Below, in pieces: positions 45,276-54,709 of a stretch of DNA of 64,000 nucleotides (positions are counted from its first letter, which is position 1; each line of letters begins with the position of its first letter). The stretch comes from UBA7672 sp047601145. Its GTDB lineage: Bacteria; Pseudomonadota; Alphaproteobacteria; Caulobacterales; Hyphomonadaceae. The stretch lies in assembly GCA_047601145.1 (NCBI GenBank), contig JASGJW010000003.1, positions 868,001-932,000 of the forward strand, written 5' to 3'. A program made the position numbers and the translations under genes. The notes under the pieces are model-generated. The model made no database searches, was not told the DNA's origin, and saw only the letters and a program-made list of their open reading frames with translations.

Positions 45276-46987
45276 GCCTGCGCGCCTCCGCGCTGGAACA
45301 CTTTCTTCCCGCCGACGAAAGTCATGTCGACGTTCATCGTGAGAAGGTCGCTGTCGGCGACCTTCATCGGGTCCTGCGCCAGGACGCACATGTCGGCGAG
45401 CTTGCCGGCTTCGAGCGAGCCCTTGGTCTTCTCTTCCCAGGTCAGGTGCGCGCCATTGGCCGTATACATGCGGATGGCTTCTTCGCGCGTGACGGCTTCT
45501 TCGGCGCCATGCACCTGCCCGCTCGGGCCCTTGCGGGTAGTGGCCGCGTAAAGACCGACGCGGGGGTCGATGGGGAGGTTGTCCGAGCTGAACGCGGTGA
45601 AGATGCCGAACTTCTTGGCAGGGGTCGCAATGGAGTTATTGTGCGCGAGGCGCCAGTCATCGAGTGTCGAGATGTAGCGACCTTCAAGGTTGTAAAGAAA
45701 GTTGGGCTGCTGGGCGATCATGATGCCGTTGTCGGCCATCGCCTTCATCGTGTCGTCCGGCGGCATGATGGTGAAGTGGTCTAGGAACCAGCGGTGATCC
45801 TGCCGAGGGTTCTTCTGCAGCGAGGCAACATAGGCCTTCACGGTTTGTACGATGGCTGCGTCGCCGATGGCGTGCAGGCCCATTTGCCATCCATATTCAT
45901 TGGCCTTGTCGACCATGTCCTGCAGTTCCTGGTCGCTGAAGCGCCCCTTACCGCGGAAACCAGGTTGGCCCTTGTAGTCCGCCAGCAACCAGGCCGTGGG
46001 GCCGGTGAAACCGCCATCGACAAGGTTCTCGCCAATCGGACCAAGCCGGACACGATCATCGCCATCGCCTGATTTCTTTCCGAACGCCTTCATGCGGGCT
46101 TCACCGGGATAGGAAATGTAGAGGGATGCCCGCGGGAGATCGGCCCCGAGCTCGTTGTAGATGGCGCGCATGCGGCGGTAGGTGAGACCACTGCCGCCAC
46201 GCAGCGGTTCGCCGTCCACCGGCTCGTCGCCAATGCTGGTCGACGCTGACTGGAAGCTGGTGATGCCGAAAGGCAAGAGGTTCTTCAGCGCCTGGATGAA
46301 GCTGGGACGCAGGGTTTCGAATGTATCGTCCGGCACCAGACGTTCGATGATGTCAAACCGCTCGCGGATGATGCCGTTGGGCTCGCCAGAAGCGTCCTTC
46401 TCGATGATTCCACTTTCTGGATCGGGCGTCTTGCGAGTGATCTTCGCCAGTTCAAGCGCTTTAGAATTGCCCACGGCTGAGTGTGCGCCAGCACGGGTGA
46501 GCACCACGGGGTTGTCGGGCGTTGCGGCATCGAGGTCAGTGCGGTTCGGGTTACGCTTATCGGTGAGCTGCGCCTCGTCCCAGCCATAGCCGGTGATCCA
46601 CTCACCCTTGCCCAACTCCTTCGCCTTGGCGCGTAGGACGTCCTGCAGCTCGCCGATGGACTTGACCTTGTCCGGCTCGATGGCGCGCGGCGACAATGAA
46701 TAGATGTGGACGTGTGCATCGTTGAAACCGGGCATCAATGTGCGGCCCGCCAGATCGACCACCTCCGGTGCGGACCAGGCATCGAGTAGTTCGGCGCCTC
46801 CGATGGCGGCGATCTTACCGTCCTTCACCACCGCGGCCGTAGCTGTCGAGAATTTCGCATCCACCGTGAGGACCTGCCCGCCATGCAGGATAAGGTCGGC
46901 CGTCAGCCCAGCCTTCTTCTGCGGCGCGCAAGCCGAAACTAGCGCCGCTGTTCCGCCAAGAAGCACTTCACGCCGCCTGACACGCAT
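45272..46987 (-). CDS. YtcJ-like amidohydrolase, exported
   Basis: A 571-residue metal-dependent hydrolase of the amidohydrolase_3/YtcJ group. Metal ligands appear in MPGFNDAHVHIYS, GLHAIGDAAI, DHFTIMPP and FTAFSSDNLP. The N-terminus RVRRREVLLGGTAALVSAC combines a twin-arginine-like motif with a lipobox, so it is probably a folded, exported lipoprotein. Substrate unknown; family members cleave amide or carbamate-like bonds. Confidence 0.85.
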   Translation of the reverse strand: MRVRRREVLLGGTAALVSACAPQKKAGLTADLILHGGQVLTVDAKFSTATAAVVKDGKIAAIGGAELLDAWSAPEVVDLAGRTLMPGFNDAHVHIYSLSPRAIEPDKVKSIGELQDVLRAKAKELGKGEWITGYGWDEAQLTDKRNPNRTDLDAATPDNPVVLTRAGAHSAVGNSKALELAKITRKTPDPESGIIEKDASGEPNGIIRERFDIIERLVPDDTFETLRPSFIQALKNLLPFGITSFQSASTSIGDEPVDGEPLRGGSGLTYRRMRAIYNELGADLPRASLYISYPGEARMKAFGKKSGDGDDRVRLGPIGENLVDGGFTGPTAWLLADYKGQPGFRGKGRFSDQELQDMVDKANEYGWQMGLHAIGDAAIVQTVKAYVASLQKNPRQDHRWFLDHFTIMPPDDTMKAMADNGIMIAQQPNFLYNLEGRYISTLDDWRLAHNNSIATPAKKFGIFTAFSSDNLPIDPRVGLYAATTRKGPSGQVHGAEEAVTREEAIRMYTANGAHLTWEEKTKGSLEAGKLADMCVLAQDPMKVADSDLLTMNVDMTFVGGKKVFQRGGAQA

Positions 46988-47114
46988 CGCTTCTCTCCCC
47001 TGTTTTGCGGCGAGCCTAACTCTGAACCGGCACGGAAGGGAGTTGCCAATCGCGTGAAGTCAGGCGCCAATGTAGCGCTGACAGGCGCCGGTACGGCATC
47101 GAGGGGAGATACAC

Positions 47115-48500
47115 TTGGAGCAGGCCGCAACCGCCGAAGGCGCCGCCACGCCCGAGCTGACCAAATCGCTGAAGGCGCGGCACGTCGCGATGATCTCCAT
47201 CGGCGGCATCATCGGCGGCGGGCTGTTCGTCAACACGATGGTCTATATCTCGGACATGGGCCCGGCGGTGATCCTGAGCTACCTGCTCACCGGTGGGATC
47301 GTTCTGTTCGTGATGCGGGCGCTGGGTGAGATGGCGATGGCGCGGCCTGGCGTCGGTTCGTGCACCGAGTATTCGCGGATCGCTATGGGAAACCTGGCGG
47401 GTTTCACGTTCGGTTGGCTCTACTGGTATTTCTGGGTGGTAGTCGTGGCGTACGAAGCCATTGTCGGCGCCAAGATCGCGAGCCAGTGGCTGCCCGGCAT
47501 TCCGCCATGGGCGATCGGACTAACGCTGACGGCGCTGCTGACCGGCTCCAACCTGCTTTCGACGCGATCCTACGGCGAATTCGAGTTCTGGTTCTCATCG
47601 ATCAAAGTGGCGGCGATAATCGTCTTCATCCTGATCGCAGGGGCCTACGCATTCGGGGTAAATCCCACAGGTTCGCCGACCTTCGACAACCTCATCAATG
47701 ATGGCGGGTTTGCGCCCAAGGGGATGGAAGCCATCCTCGTCGGCGTGGTGTCGCTTGTGTTCACACTCGTCGGAGCGGAGATAACGACCGTTGCTGCCGC
47801 CGAATCTCACGCGGGTGAGAAAGTCATCGCGGGGCTGACCACCAATCTCATCGTACGGATGCTCCTTTTCTACGTCCTGGCGGTGACGCTGATCATGGCT
47901 GTTGTTCCGTGGCGCGAGGTCGACGCACAACGCGCTGTTCAGGTCATGTCGCCCTTCACCATGGCGCTGGCCAAGATCGGCGTGCCGGGCGCAACAGTGA
48001 TCATGGACGCGATCGTGCTGGTGGCTGTGCTCTCCTGCCTCAACTCTGGCATCTATGTCGGGTCTCGCGTGCTGTTCACGCTGGCTGCCAAGAAGGATGC
48101 GCCAGCCTGGCTGGTGCAGGTGGACAAGCGCGGCGTCCCCTCGCGCGCCATCATCCTCGCGGCGCTGATCTCAATGGCTTGCGTGGCGATGGATGCGTTC
48201 TTCCCGAAGGAGCTGTTCTCCTTCCTGCTCAACGCCTCTGGCGCGCTCATGATCTTCGTTTATCTCGGCGTGGCTGCATCACAAATCATCCTTCGCCCGA
48301 AGACCGCGCCGGAAAAGCTGCACATCCGCGCGTGGTTACACCCGTGGGGCGGCTACATCACGATTTTCGCCATGCTGGCGGTGCTGGTAGCGATGGCATT
48401 GAAGAGCGATGGGAGCCGGGCCGAACTGAGCGCGTCCTTGATCTGTGCAGCCGCTATAATCGCCTGTTATTTCATCTTCCGGCGCAAGCGCGCGACGTAG
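47115..48500 (+). CDS. amino-acid permease (AAT/APC family)
   Basis: A 461-residue proton-coupled amino-acid importer with 12 membrane helices. The substrate-site motif ISIGGIIGGGLFVNTMVYIS and AGVGS-type helix 3 region (ARPGVGSCTEYSRIAMG) fit the family. ETTVAAAESHAG-like sequence is seen as EITTVAAAESHAGEKVI. The TTG start at 47115 follows GAGGGGAG; no better ATG exists before the core. With gabD close by, GABA or a related amino acid is a possible substrate (inference). Confidence 0.88.
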   Translation: MEQAATAEGAATPELTKSLKARHVAMISIGGIIGGGLFVNTMVYISDMGPAVILSYLLTGGIVLFVMRALGEMAMARPGVGSCTEYSRIAMGNLAGFTFGWLYWYFWVVVVAYEAIVGAKIASQWLPGIPPWAIGLTLTALLTGSNLLSTRSYGEFEFWFSSIKVAAIIVFILIAGAYAFGVNPTGSPTFDNLINDGGFAPKGMEAILVGVVSLVFTLVGAEITTVAAAESHAGEKVIAGLTTNLIVRMLLFYVLAVTLIMAVVPWREVDAQRAVQVMSPFTMALAKIGVPGATVIMDAIVLVAVLSCLNSGIYVGSRVLFTLAAKKDAPAWLVQVDKRGVPSRAIILAALISMACVAMDAFFPKELFSFLLNASGALMIFVYLGVAASQIILRPKTAPEKLHIRAWLHPWGGYITIFAMLAVLVAMALKSDGSRAELSASLICAAAIIACYFIFRRKRAT

Positions 48501-48595
48501 CGTCAAGAACGACACGTCGCGCTGGCCTTGCGCCCGTTTCGGCGCCAGTCTCGCCCTGCGCCACCAGAAGCGCTGCATACGCTTGAGGAAACGAC

Positions 48596-50329
48596 ATGCC
48601 AGAACTTAGCCAGGGCTCGCGCGAGGCGCGGACGTTCGACGCCATCGTTGTCGGCAGCGGCATCGCCGGCGGCTGGGCCGCAAAAGAGCTGTCCGAGAAG
48701 GGCCTCAAGACCCTGGTGCTGGAGCGGGGCCGCAAGGTCGAGCATGGCAAGGACTACAAGACCTTCGCCATGAACCCTTGGGATTTCCGCTATGCCAATG
48801 GGCGGACCCCGCAGGATGAGATCGACAAGCATTACTTCAAGCAGCAGCGCACCGGATACACAGTCAACGACCAGTGGAACCACTGGTTCGTGAAGGATGA
48901 CGAGCATCCCTATACCGAAGTGAACCGCTTCGACTGGATCCGCGGCTATCATGTCGGCGGCCGCTCGATCACCTGGGGCCGCCAGAGCTATCGCCATTCC
49001 GATCTCGACTTCACCGCTAACGCCCGCGAAGGCGTCGGTGTCGACTGGCCGATCCGTTATGCGGATCTGGCGCCGTGGTACGATTATGTCGAACGCTGGA
49101 TGGGCGTCAGCGGCACGAACGAAGGCCTGCCCCAGCTTCCGGACGGCGTCTTCCAGCCGGCCATGGAGTTCAACGTCGTCGAGAAATCCTTCAAGGGCAA
49201 AGTCGAGTCAAAATTCCCGGAGCGGCGCGTCACGATGGGCCGCACCGCTCACCTGACCAAACCAACCGACGAGCAGATGAAGATCGGCCGGGGCACCTGC
49301 CAGACCCGCAACCTCTGCATGCGCGGCTGCGCCTTCGGCGCCTACTTCTCCTCCAACGGCGCAACGCTGATCGCCGCCGACCACACCGGCAACATGACGC
49401 TGCAGCCCGACTCGATCGTGACCGAAGTGATCTTCGACAAGGCCGCCAACAAGGCGACCGGGGTTCGCGTGCAGGATGGGATCACGGGCCAGGTAACCGA
49501 ATACTACGCCAAGGTGATCTTCCTGAACGCCTCGGCGCTGGCTACCACCTGGATCATGCTTCATTCGAAGAGCGACCGCTTTCCGAATGGCTTCGGCAAC
49601 GACTCGGACGAACTCGGCCGCAATGTGATGGACCACCACTTCCTTGCTGGCGCCCAGGCCGACGTGGATGGCTATGAGGACCGATACTATGCGGGACGCC
49701 GCCCCACCGGTATCTACGTTCCCCGCTTCCGCAATCTCGGCGACGCAGCCACCAAACAGAGCAGTTTCACACGCGGCTACGGCTATCAGGGCGGCGCAAG
49801 CCGCACCGGCTGGCAGCGCCTTGTCGCGGAGATGGGCTTCGGCAAGGAATTCAAGGAGGAGATGTCCGAACCCGGCGGCTGGACGATGGGCCTCACCGGC
49901 TTCGGTGAAACGCTGCCCTATCGTGACAATCGCGTCTGGCTGAACGACAAGGTGAAGGACAAGGACGGCCTGCCGACACTCACCATGGATGTCACCATCC
50001 GCGAAAACGAACTCAACATGCGGAAGGACATGCAGTCCGCGGCCGTCGAGATGATGGAAGCTTCAGGCTTCAAGAATGTCCGCCCGTACGACCGGCCTTA
50101 CGCGCCAGGCCTCGGCATTCACGAGATGGGCACGGCCCGCATGGGCCGCGATCCGAAGACCTCGGTGCTCAACAGCTGGAACCAGGTTCACGCCTGCACC
50201 AACGTCTATGTGACGGACGGCGCGGCAATGACGTCCGCAGCGTGCGTGAACCCCTCGCTCACCTACATGGCGCTCACGGCGCGCGCGGCAGATCACGCCG
50301 TCACGTCGCTGAAGCGCGGCGAACTCTAG
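48596..50329 (+). CDS. GMC-type FAD oxidoreductase (sugar 3-dehydrogenase type)
   Basis: A 577-residue flavoprotein. FAD binding is in AIVVGSGIAGGWAAKELSEK; the catalytic region holds IHEMGTARMG and CVNPSLTYMALTARAADH. With the small-subunit gene directly downstream it matches LacA-type glycoside 3-dehydrogenases, which oxidise the C3 hydroxyl of sugars and glycosides and pass electrons to a cytochrome c. It has no own signal peptide; the partner carries the export signal. ATG 48596 follows GAGGAAA. No cytochrome gene is present in the window. Confidence 0.88.
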   Translation: MPELSQGSREARTFDAIVVGSGIAGGWAAKELSEKGLKTLVLERGRKVEHGKDYKTFAMNPWDFRYANGRTPQDEIDKHYFKQQRTGYTVNDQWNHWFVKDDEHPYTEVNRFDWIRGYHVGGRSITWGRQSYRHSDLDFTANAREGVGVDWPIRYADLAPWYDYVERWMGVSGTNEGLPQLPDGVFQPAMEFNVVEKSFKGKVESKFPERRVTMGRTAHLTKPTDEQMKIGRGTCQTRNLCMRGCAFGAYFSSNGATLIAADHTGNMTLQPDSIVTEVIFDKAANKATGVRVQDGITGQVTEYYAKVIFLNASALATTWIMLHSKSDRFPNGFGNDSDELGRNVMDHHFLAGAQADVDGYEDRYYAGRRPTGIYVPRFRNLGDAATKQSSFTRGYGYQGGASRTGWQRLVAEMGFGKEFKEEMSEPGGWTMGLTGFGETLPYRDNRVWLNDKVKDKDGLPTLTMDVTIRENELNMRKDMQSAAVEMMEASGFKNVRPYDRPYAPGLGIHEMGTARMGRDPKTSVLNSWNQVHACTNVYVTDGAAMTSAACVNPSLTYMALTARAADHAVTSLKRGEL

Positions 50330-50341
50330 GAGGCAGCCAAC

Positions 50342-50929
50342 ATGATGGACCGTCGCGAACTCCTCCACCGTGCATCGATGCTGCTGGGCGGCGCGATCAC
50401 CGCCAGCGCCGCATCCGGCATTTTGGCCGGCTGCGTTTCAACACCGATTGTCGATGCCGCCGATGGCGTTGCCAAAACGGGATTCCTCAATGCCGAGGAG
50501 ACCCGGATTGTTTCGGCCATGGCTGAGCAGATCATCCCGCGCACGGATACCCCCGGCGCGATCGATGCCGGCGTGCCGAATTTCATCGACCGCATGGTCT
50601 CCGGCTACTACCAGTCAAAGGAGAAGGAGATCATCCGCGCGGGCCTGCGTCAGGTTGCAACCGATGCGATGGAACTGCGCGGCAAGAGCTTTGCCGAACT
50701 CACCCCGGAGGATCAGGTCGCCCTGATGAAGGAATACGACCGCGAGGCTTACAAGCCCCGCCCCGCCGGCAGCGATCCGCACTTCTTCCGGATGGTCAAG
50801 GAACTCACAGTCCTTGGTTACGGCACTTCCAAGGAAGGCGCGACGAAGCTGATGTACTACAACCAGACGCCTGGTCCATTCCGGGGCGACGTTCCCTATT
50901 CCGACATCGGCAAGGTATCGGCGCTCTAG
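50342..50929 (+). CDS. gluconate 2-dehydrogenase subunit 3 family protein
   Basis: A 195-residue small subunit for the GMC oxidoreductase just upstream (12 bp). MMDRRELLHRASMLLGGAIT and LAGC suggest a Tat-type signal with lipobox, which would carry the GMC partner to the periplasm. ETRIVSAMAEQIIPRTDTPG and VGYG-like core (VLGYGTSKEGATKLMYYNQT; PGPFRGDVPYSDIGK) are family features. Confidence 0.87.
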   Translation: MMDRRELLHRASMLLGGAITASAASGILAGCVSTPIVDAADGVAKTGFLNAEETRIVSAMAEQIIPRTDTPGAIDAGVPNFIDRMVSGYYQSKEKEIIRAGLRQVATDAMELRGKSFAELTPEDQVALMKEYDREAYKPRPAGSDPHFFRMVKELTVLGYGTSKEGATKLMYYNQTPGPFRGDVPYSDIGKVSAL

Positions 50930-50956
50930 GCCGTCAAACGATAAAGAAGATCAGAC

Positions 50957-52567
50957 ATGGCGCCCTCCTCGATCGACATCGCCATCGTCGGGGCCGGGTT
51001 TTCCGGTCTCTACATGCTGCACAAGGCGCGCGGGCTTGGCCTTTCAGCGCACACGTTCGAAGCCGGTGATGGGGTTGGCGGCACCTGGTTCTGGAACCGC
51101 TACCCCGGCGCGCGTGTGGACGTGGAGAGCCACGAGTACTCTTATTCCTTCTCGCCCGAGCTCGAGAACGAATGGGAATGGAGCGAGCGCTATGCAGCAC
51201 AGCCCGAGCTCCTGCGCTACCTGAACCACGTCGCCGACCGTTTCGATCTGCGCCGCGACATCAGCTTCAACACACGCGTCACTGAGGCCGTGTTTGATGA
51301 TAAGACGCATCGCTGGACCGTGAAAACCGACAAGGGGGAGGCTATCTCTGCGCGCTATTGCGTGATGGCGACGGGCTGCCTGTCGGTTCCGAAGAAGATC
51401 GACGTTCCCGGCGCCGAGACCTTCAAGGGCGAGACCTACAACACGTCGAGCTGGCCAACGAAGCCTGTCGACTTCCGTGGCAAGCGCGTTGGCATCATCG
51501 GCACGGGGTCGTCCGCCGTGCAAACGATCACGCAGATCGCGCCAGATGTGGCCAGCCTCACCATCTTCCAGCGCACTCCGCCTTTCAGCATCCCCGCGCA
51601 CAATGGCCCCGCAAATCCGGATGTCGTGCGCGACTGGCGGACGAACCGCGAAGCCTATCGTGCGGCGGAACGCCTGAACCCGATTGGCATCGTCGCCGCA
51701 GTGGCGACGGAAAACCTTGCACTGGCAACGCCTCCTGATGAGCGTCGCCGCGTGTTCGAGGAACGTTGGGCCAAGGGCGGCTTTGCCATCGGCGGCGCGT
51801 ATGCCGACATGCTCATCACCAAGGAGGCTAACGACGTCGCGGTGGAGTTTTTCGCCGACAAGGTCCGACAGACCGTCAAGAATCCCGAGACGGCTGAAAA
51901 GCTGATCCCGAAAACCTATCCGCTCGGCTCCAAGCGGCTGTGCGTCGACACGGGCTATTTCGAGGTCTTCAATCGCGACAACGTCACGCTCGTCGATATT
52001 TCGAAATCGCCCGTCACAGTGACGCCTAAAGGTGTGAAGGCTGGCGGCACGGAATACGAATTCGACTGCCTCATCTTCGCGCTCGGCTTCGACGCCATGA
52101 CTGGCGCTCTCTCCAAGATCGACATACGCGGCCGCGGCGGGGAAACGTTGAAGGAGAAGTGGGACGGCGGCCCTCGCACTTATCTTGGCCTCATGGTCGC
52201 CGGCTTCCCAAACATGTTCATGGTCACGGGCCCGGGCAGTCCGTCCGTGCTGTCCAACATGGTCGTCTCCATCGAACAGCACGTCGACTGGATCAGCGAT
52301 TGCATTACCGCCATGAGCAAGCGCCAGATGGACGCCATCGAGGCGACGCCGCAGGCCGAGGAAGGCTGGGTCGCCCACGTCAATGAAGTCGCGAACATGA
52401 CGCTCTATCCGCAGGCCAATTCATGGTACATGGGCGCGAACGTCCCGGGCAAACCGCGCGTCTTTATGCCTTATCCCGGAGGCGTCGGTCTCTACCGCCA
52501 GACATGCGACGAGATCGCCGCAGACAATTATCGCGGCTTCGCCCTCTCCTCCTCAGCACATCGCTAG
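50957..52567 (+). CDS. flavin monooxygenase, class I BVMO-like
   Basis: A 536-residue FAD/NADPH enzyme related to cyclohexanone monooxygenase. FAD site AIVGAGFSGLYMLHKARGLG, NADPH site VGIIGTGSSAVQTI and FWNRYPGARVDVESHEYSYS are typical. The BVMO fingerprint FxGxxxHxxxW reads FKGETYNTSSWP, with Asn in place of His. It may therefore be an atypical BVMO or N-hydroxylating/flavin monooxygenase. It follows the GMC pair by 28 bp and may belong to the same operon; its stop overlaps that of the leftward DUF1080 gene. Confidence 0.82.
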   Translation: MAPSSIDIAIVGAGFSGLYMLHKARGLGLSAHTFEAGDGVGGTWFWNRYPGARVDVESHEYSYSFSPELENEWEWSERYAAQPELLRYLNHVADRFDLRRDISFNTRVTEAVFDDKTHRWTVKTDKGEAISARYCVMATGCLSVPKKIDVPGAETFKGETYNTSSWPTKPVDFRGKRVGIIGTGSSAVQTITQIAPDVASLTIFQRTPPFSIPAHNGPANPDVVRDWRTNREAYRAAERLNPIGIVAAVATENLALATPPDERRRVFEERWAKGGFAIGGAYADMLITKEANDVAVEFFADKVRQTVKNPETAEKLIPKTYPLGSKRLCVDTGYFEVFNRDNVTLVDISKSPVTVTPKGVKAGGTEYEFDCLIFALGFDAMTGALSKIDIRGRGGETLKEKWDGGPRTYLGLMVAGFPNMFMVTGPGSPSVLSNMVVSIEQHVDWISDCITAMSKRQMDAIEATPQAEEGWVAHVNEVANMTLYPQANSWYMGANVPGKPRVFMPYPGGVGLYRQTCDEIAADNYRGFALSSSAHR

Positions 52568-53358
52568 TTCAGCTCAAGTATCTCGATCTTGCGGAACTCG
52601 ATGGGGTTGCCTTCGCTCTGTAGCGAGATCGTGCCGCCCTCCAGCTTCAGCTTGCCGCCCGCTGCTGCAATCAGCGGCTTTGAATTGGCCATCTTGCCGT
52701 CGGGATCGAGCTGGACGTCAGAATAGACGATGGTGGTGACACCATTGACCTTCTGCGTCACGACGCCTTCGCGAGACACTTCGACCTCAAACTGGATCCA
52801 CTGGCCGTTCGGATCAGCAACGTATTTCGAGTTGATGCAGTGCGTAGTCTCGAGCTTGCCGTTCATCACGACGTTCGTGCCCGGCGAGCACATATTGCCG
52901 TTGAAACGCTCCTGCCCGGGCGCCGGGCCCAGAATCTGGGCCTCGACCGAAACCGGAAAGCTGTCGTCAACCGCCATCGTCTTGGGATCCTGCCCATAGA
53001 TCATCACGCCGGAGTTCGCGATGGCCCAGGCGGGCGTGTCGGCTGGATGTTCCGTCGAGAAGCGATATTCGAGGCGCAGGCGATAGGCCTTGAAGGGCGT
53101 CTGGTAGAATAGATGGCCGAAGCGCTCGCCGAACTGGTCGTACTTGTCGTAACTCACAACGATCGCGCCATCCTTCACCCGGAAGGTGTCGCGATAGTTC
53201 TCGCCCAGCGGGAAGCCGCGAATCTTGGGCGTCCACCCGGCAAGCGTCTTCCCGTCGAAAAGTGACCGCCAGTGTTCGCCGCTCTGCGGCATGGACGAGC
53301 ACGACGCTACGGCGGCGGCGATAGCCCCGACGGCAATGCATTTTGCCCATAATTGCAT
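52564..53358 (-). CDS. DUF1080 lipoprotein (3-keto-glycoside hydrolase type)
   Basis: A 264-residue envelope lipoprotein (AAAVASC lipobox) with a concanavalin-like DUF1080 domain. HWRSLFDGKTLAGWTPK opens the domain, and SGVMIYGQD and WIQFEVEVSREGVVT are characteristic. DUF1080 members have been shown to hydrolyse or eliminate 3-keto-glycosides, which fits the neighbouring GMC dehydrogenases. Start ATG 53358 follows GGGGAG. It is divergent from the MFS gene. Confidence 0.85.
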   Translation of the reverse strand: MQLWAKCIAVGAIAAAVASCSSMPQSGEHWRSLFDGKTLAGWTPKIRGFPLGENYRDTFRVKDGAIVVSYDKYDQFGERFGHLFYQTPFKAYRLRLEYRFSTEHPADTPAWAIANSGVMIYGQDPKTMAVDDSFPVSVEAQILGPAPGQERFNGNMCSPGTNVVMNGKLETTHCINSKYVADPNGQWIQFEVEVSREGVVTQKVNGVTTIVYSDVQLDPDGKMANSKPLIAAAGGKLKLEGGTISLQSEGNPIEFRKIEILELN

Positions 53359-53485
53359 GGGTTTATCTCCCCGGTTCGTTCCCGCGCCCGTGGACATGCA
53401 CCATGGCGCAGGTAACACTCGATCCTAGATCATGAGCCGCGCGCTGGCGACAGACCTGCGAGGGTTCGAGGGAGGAATACAAACG

Positions 53486-54694
53486 ATGCAAGTGCGTCTC
53501 TTCTTGATGATGCTGATGCAGCTCGCCATCTGGGGTGCTTATCAGCCGAAGCTCTTCCCTTACATGAATCAGCTGGGCTTTGAGCCCTGGCAACAATCGC
53601 TTGTCGGCAGCGCATGGGGCATCGCCGCCATCCTCGGCATCTTCTTTTCCAACCAGTTTGCCGACCGCAACTTTTCTGCAGAACGCTTCCTGGCCGTCAG
53701 CAACGTCATCGGTGGCGCGGCGTTGCTGGCCTGCGCCTTCCTCACCGACTTCTGGCCCTTCTTCGGCGCCTTCCTTGTGTTCAGCGTGATGTACGTGCCG
53801 TCAATGTCGGTCGCGAACGCCATCGCATTCGCCAACCTGCGCGATCCGGCCAAACAGTTCGGCACGATCCGAATGGGCGGCACGATCGGCTGGATTCTCG
53901 TGAGCTGGCCGTTCATCTTCCTGCTCACCGCCCACGCTGGCCCGGACCAGGTGCGTCTGATCTTCGTGGTCGCGGCCATCGTATCGTTCGCATTCGCAGC
54001 CTACAGCCTGACGCTGCCTCACACGCCGCCGAAACGCGACGCTGCCGGCGCCGATCCGCTGGCCTGGCGCGAGGCGATCAAGCTTCTGGGCGTGCCGTCC
54101 ATAGGCGTGCTCTTCCTCGTCACATTCATCGACAGCACCATTCACAATGGTTACTTCGTGATGGCCGATGGCTTCATGACCAACCGCGTCGGCATCGACG
54201 CCAACCTCTCGATGATCGTGCTCTCGATCGGACAGGTGGCGGAAATACTGACGATGTTCATCCTCGGCGCCGTGCTGATCCGGCTCGGCTGGAAAACCAC
54301 GATGATCATAGGCATCCTCGGCCACGGCGCACGCTTCCTGGTGTTCGCATTCTTCCCGGACAGCGTGCCGACGATCCTGACCGTGCAGCTGCTGCACGGT
54401 ATCTGCTACGCCTTCTTCTTCGCGACGGTTTATATCTTCGTCGACTACGCCTTCCCGAAGGACGTGCGCGCCAGCGCACAGGGCCTGTTCAACCTGCTGA
54501 TCCTGGGCGTCGGCAACGTGGCGGCGAGCTTCCTCTTCCCGGCGCTGATGGCGCAGTGGACGGATGCGTCGGGCGCGGTCGACTATCGCACGCTGTTTAT
54601 GGTTCCGGCCGGCATGGCGGTCGTCGCTATCCTGCTGCTGGCTGTGTTCTTCCGGCCAGCCGAGCGGGCGCCGACCGCAGTCGTAGCTGCTTAG
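53486..54694 (+). CDS. MFS transporter, nucleoside/sugar H+ symporter type
   Basis: A 402-residue, 12-helix transporter resembling NupG/XapB nucleoside-proton symporters (MMLMQLAIWGAYQPKLFPYM; RMGGTIGWILVSWPF; HGICYAFFFATVYIFVDYAF). By location it may import a sugar or keto-sugar released in the periplasm. ATG 53486 follows GAGGGAGGAA. The isomerase gene follows after 15 bp. Confidence 0.83.
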   Translation: MQVRLFLMMLMQLAIWGAYQPKLFPYMNQLGFEPWQQSLVGSAWGIAAILGIFFSNQFADRNFSAERFLAVSNVIGGAALLACAFLTDFWPFFGAFLVFSVMYVPSMSVANAIAFANLRDPAKQFGTIRMGGTIGWILVSWPFIFLLTAHAGPDQVRLIFVVAAIVSFAFAAYSLTLPHTPPKRDAAGADPLAWREAIKLLGVPSIGVLFLVTFIDSTIHNGYFVMADGFMTNRVGIDANLSMIVLSIGQVAEILTMFILGAVLIRLGWKTTMIIGILGHGARFLVFAFFPDSVPTILTVQLLHGICYAFFFATVYIFVDYAFPKDVRASAQGLFNLLILGVGNVAASFLFPALMAQWTDASGAVDYRTLFMVPAGMAVVAILLLAVFFRPAERAPTAVVAA

Positions 54695-54709
54695 AATTGG
54701 GACAAAGAC

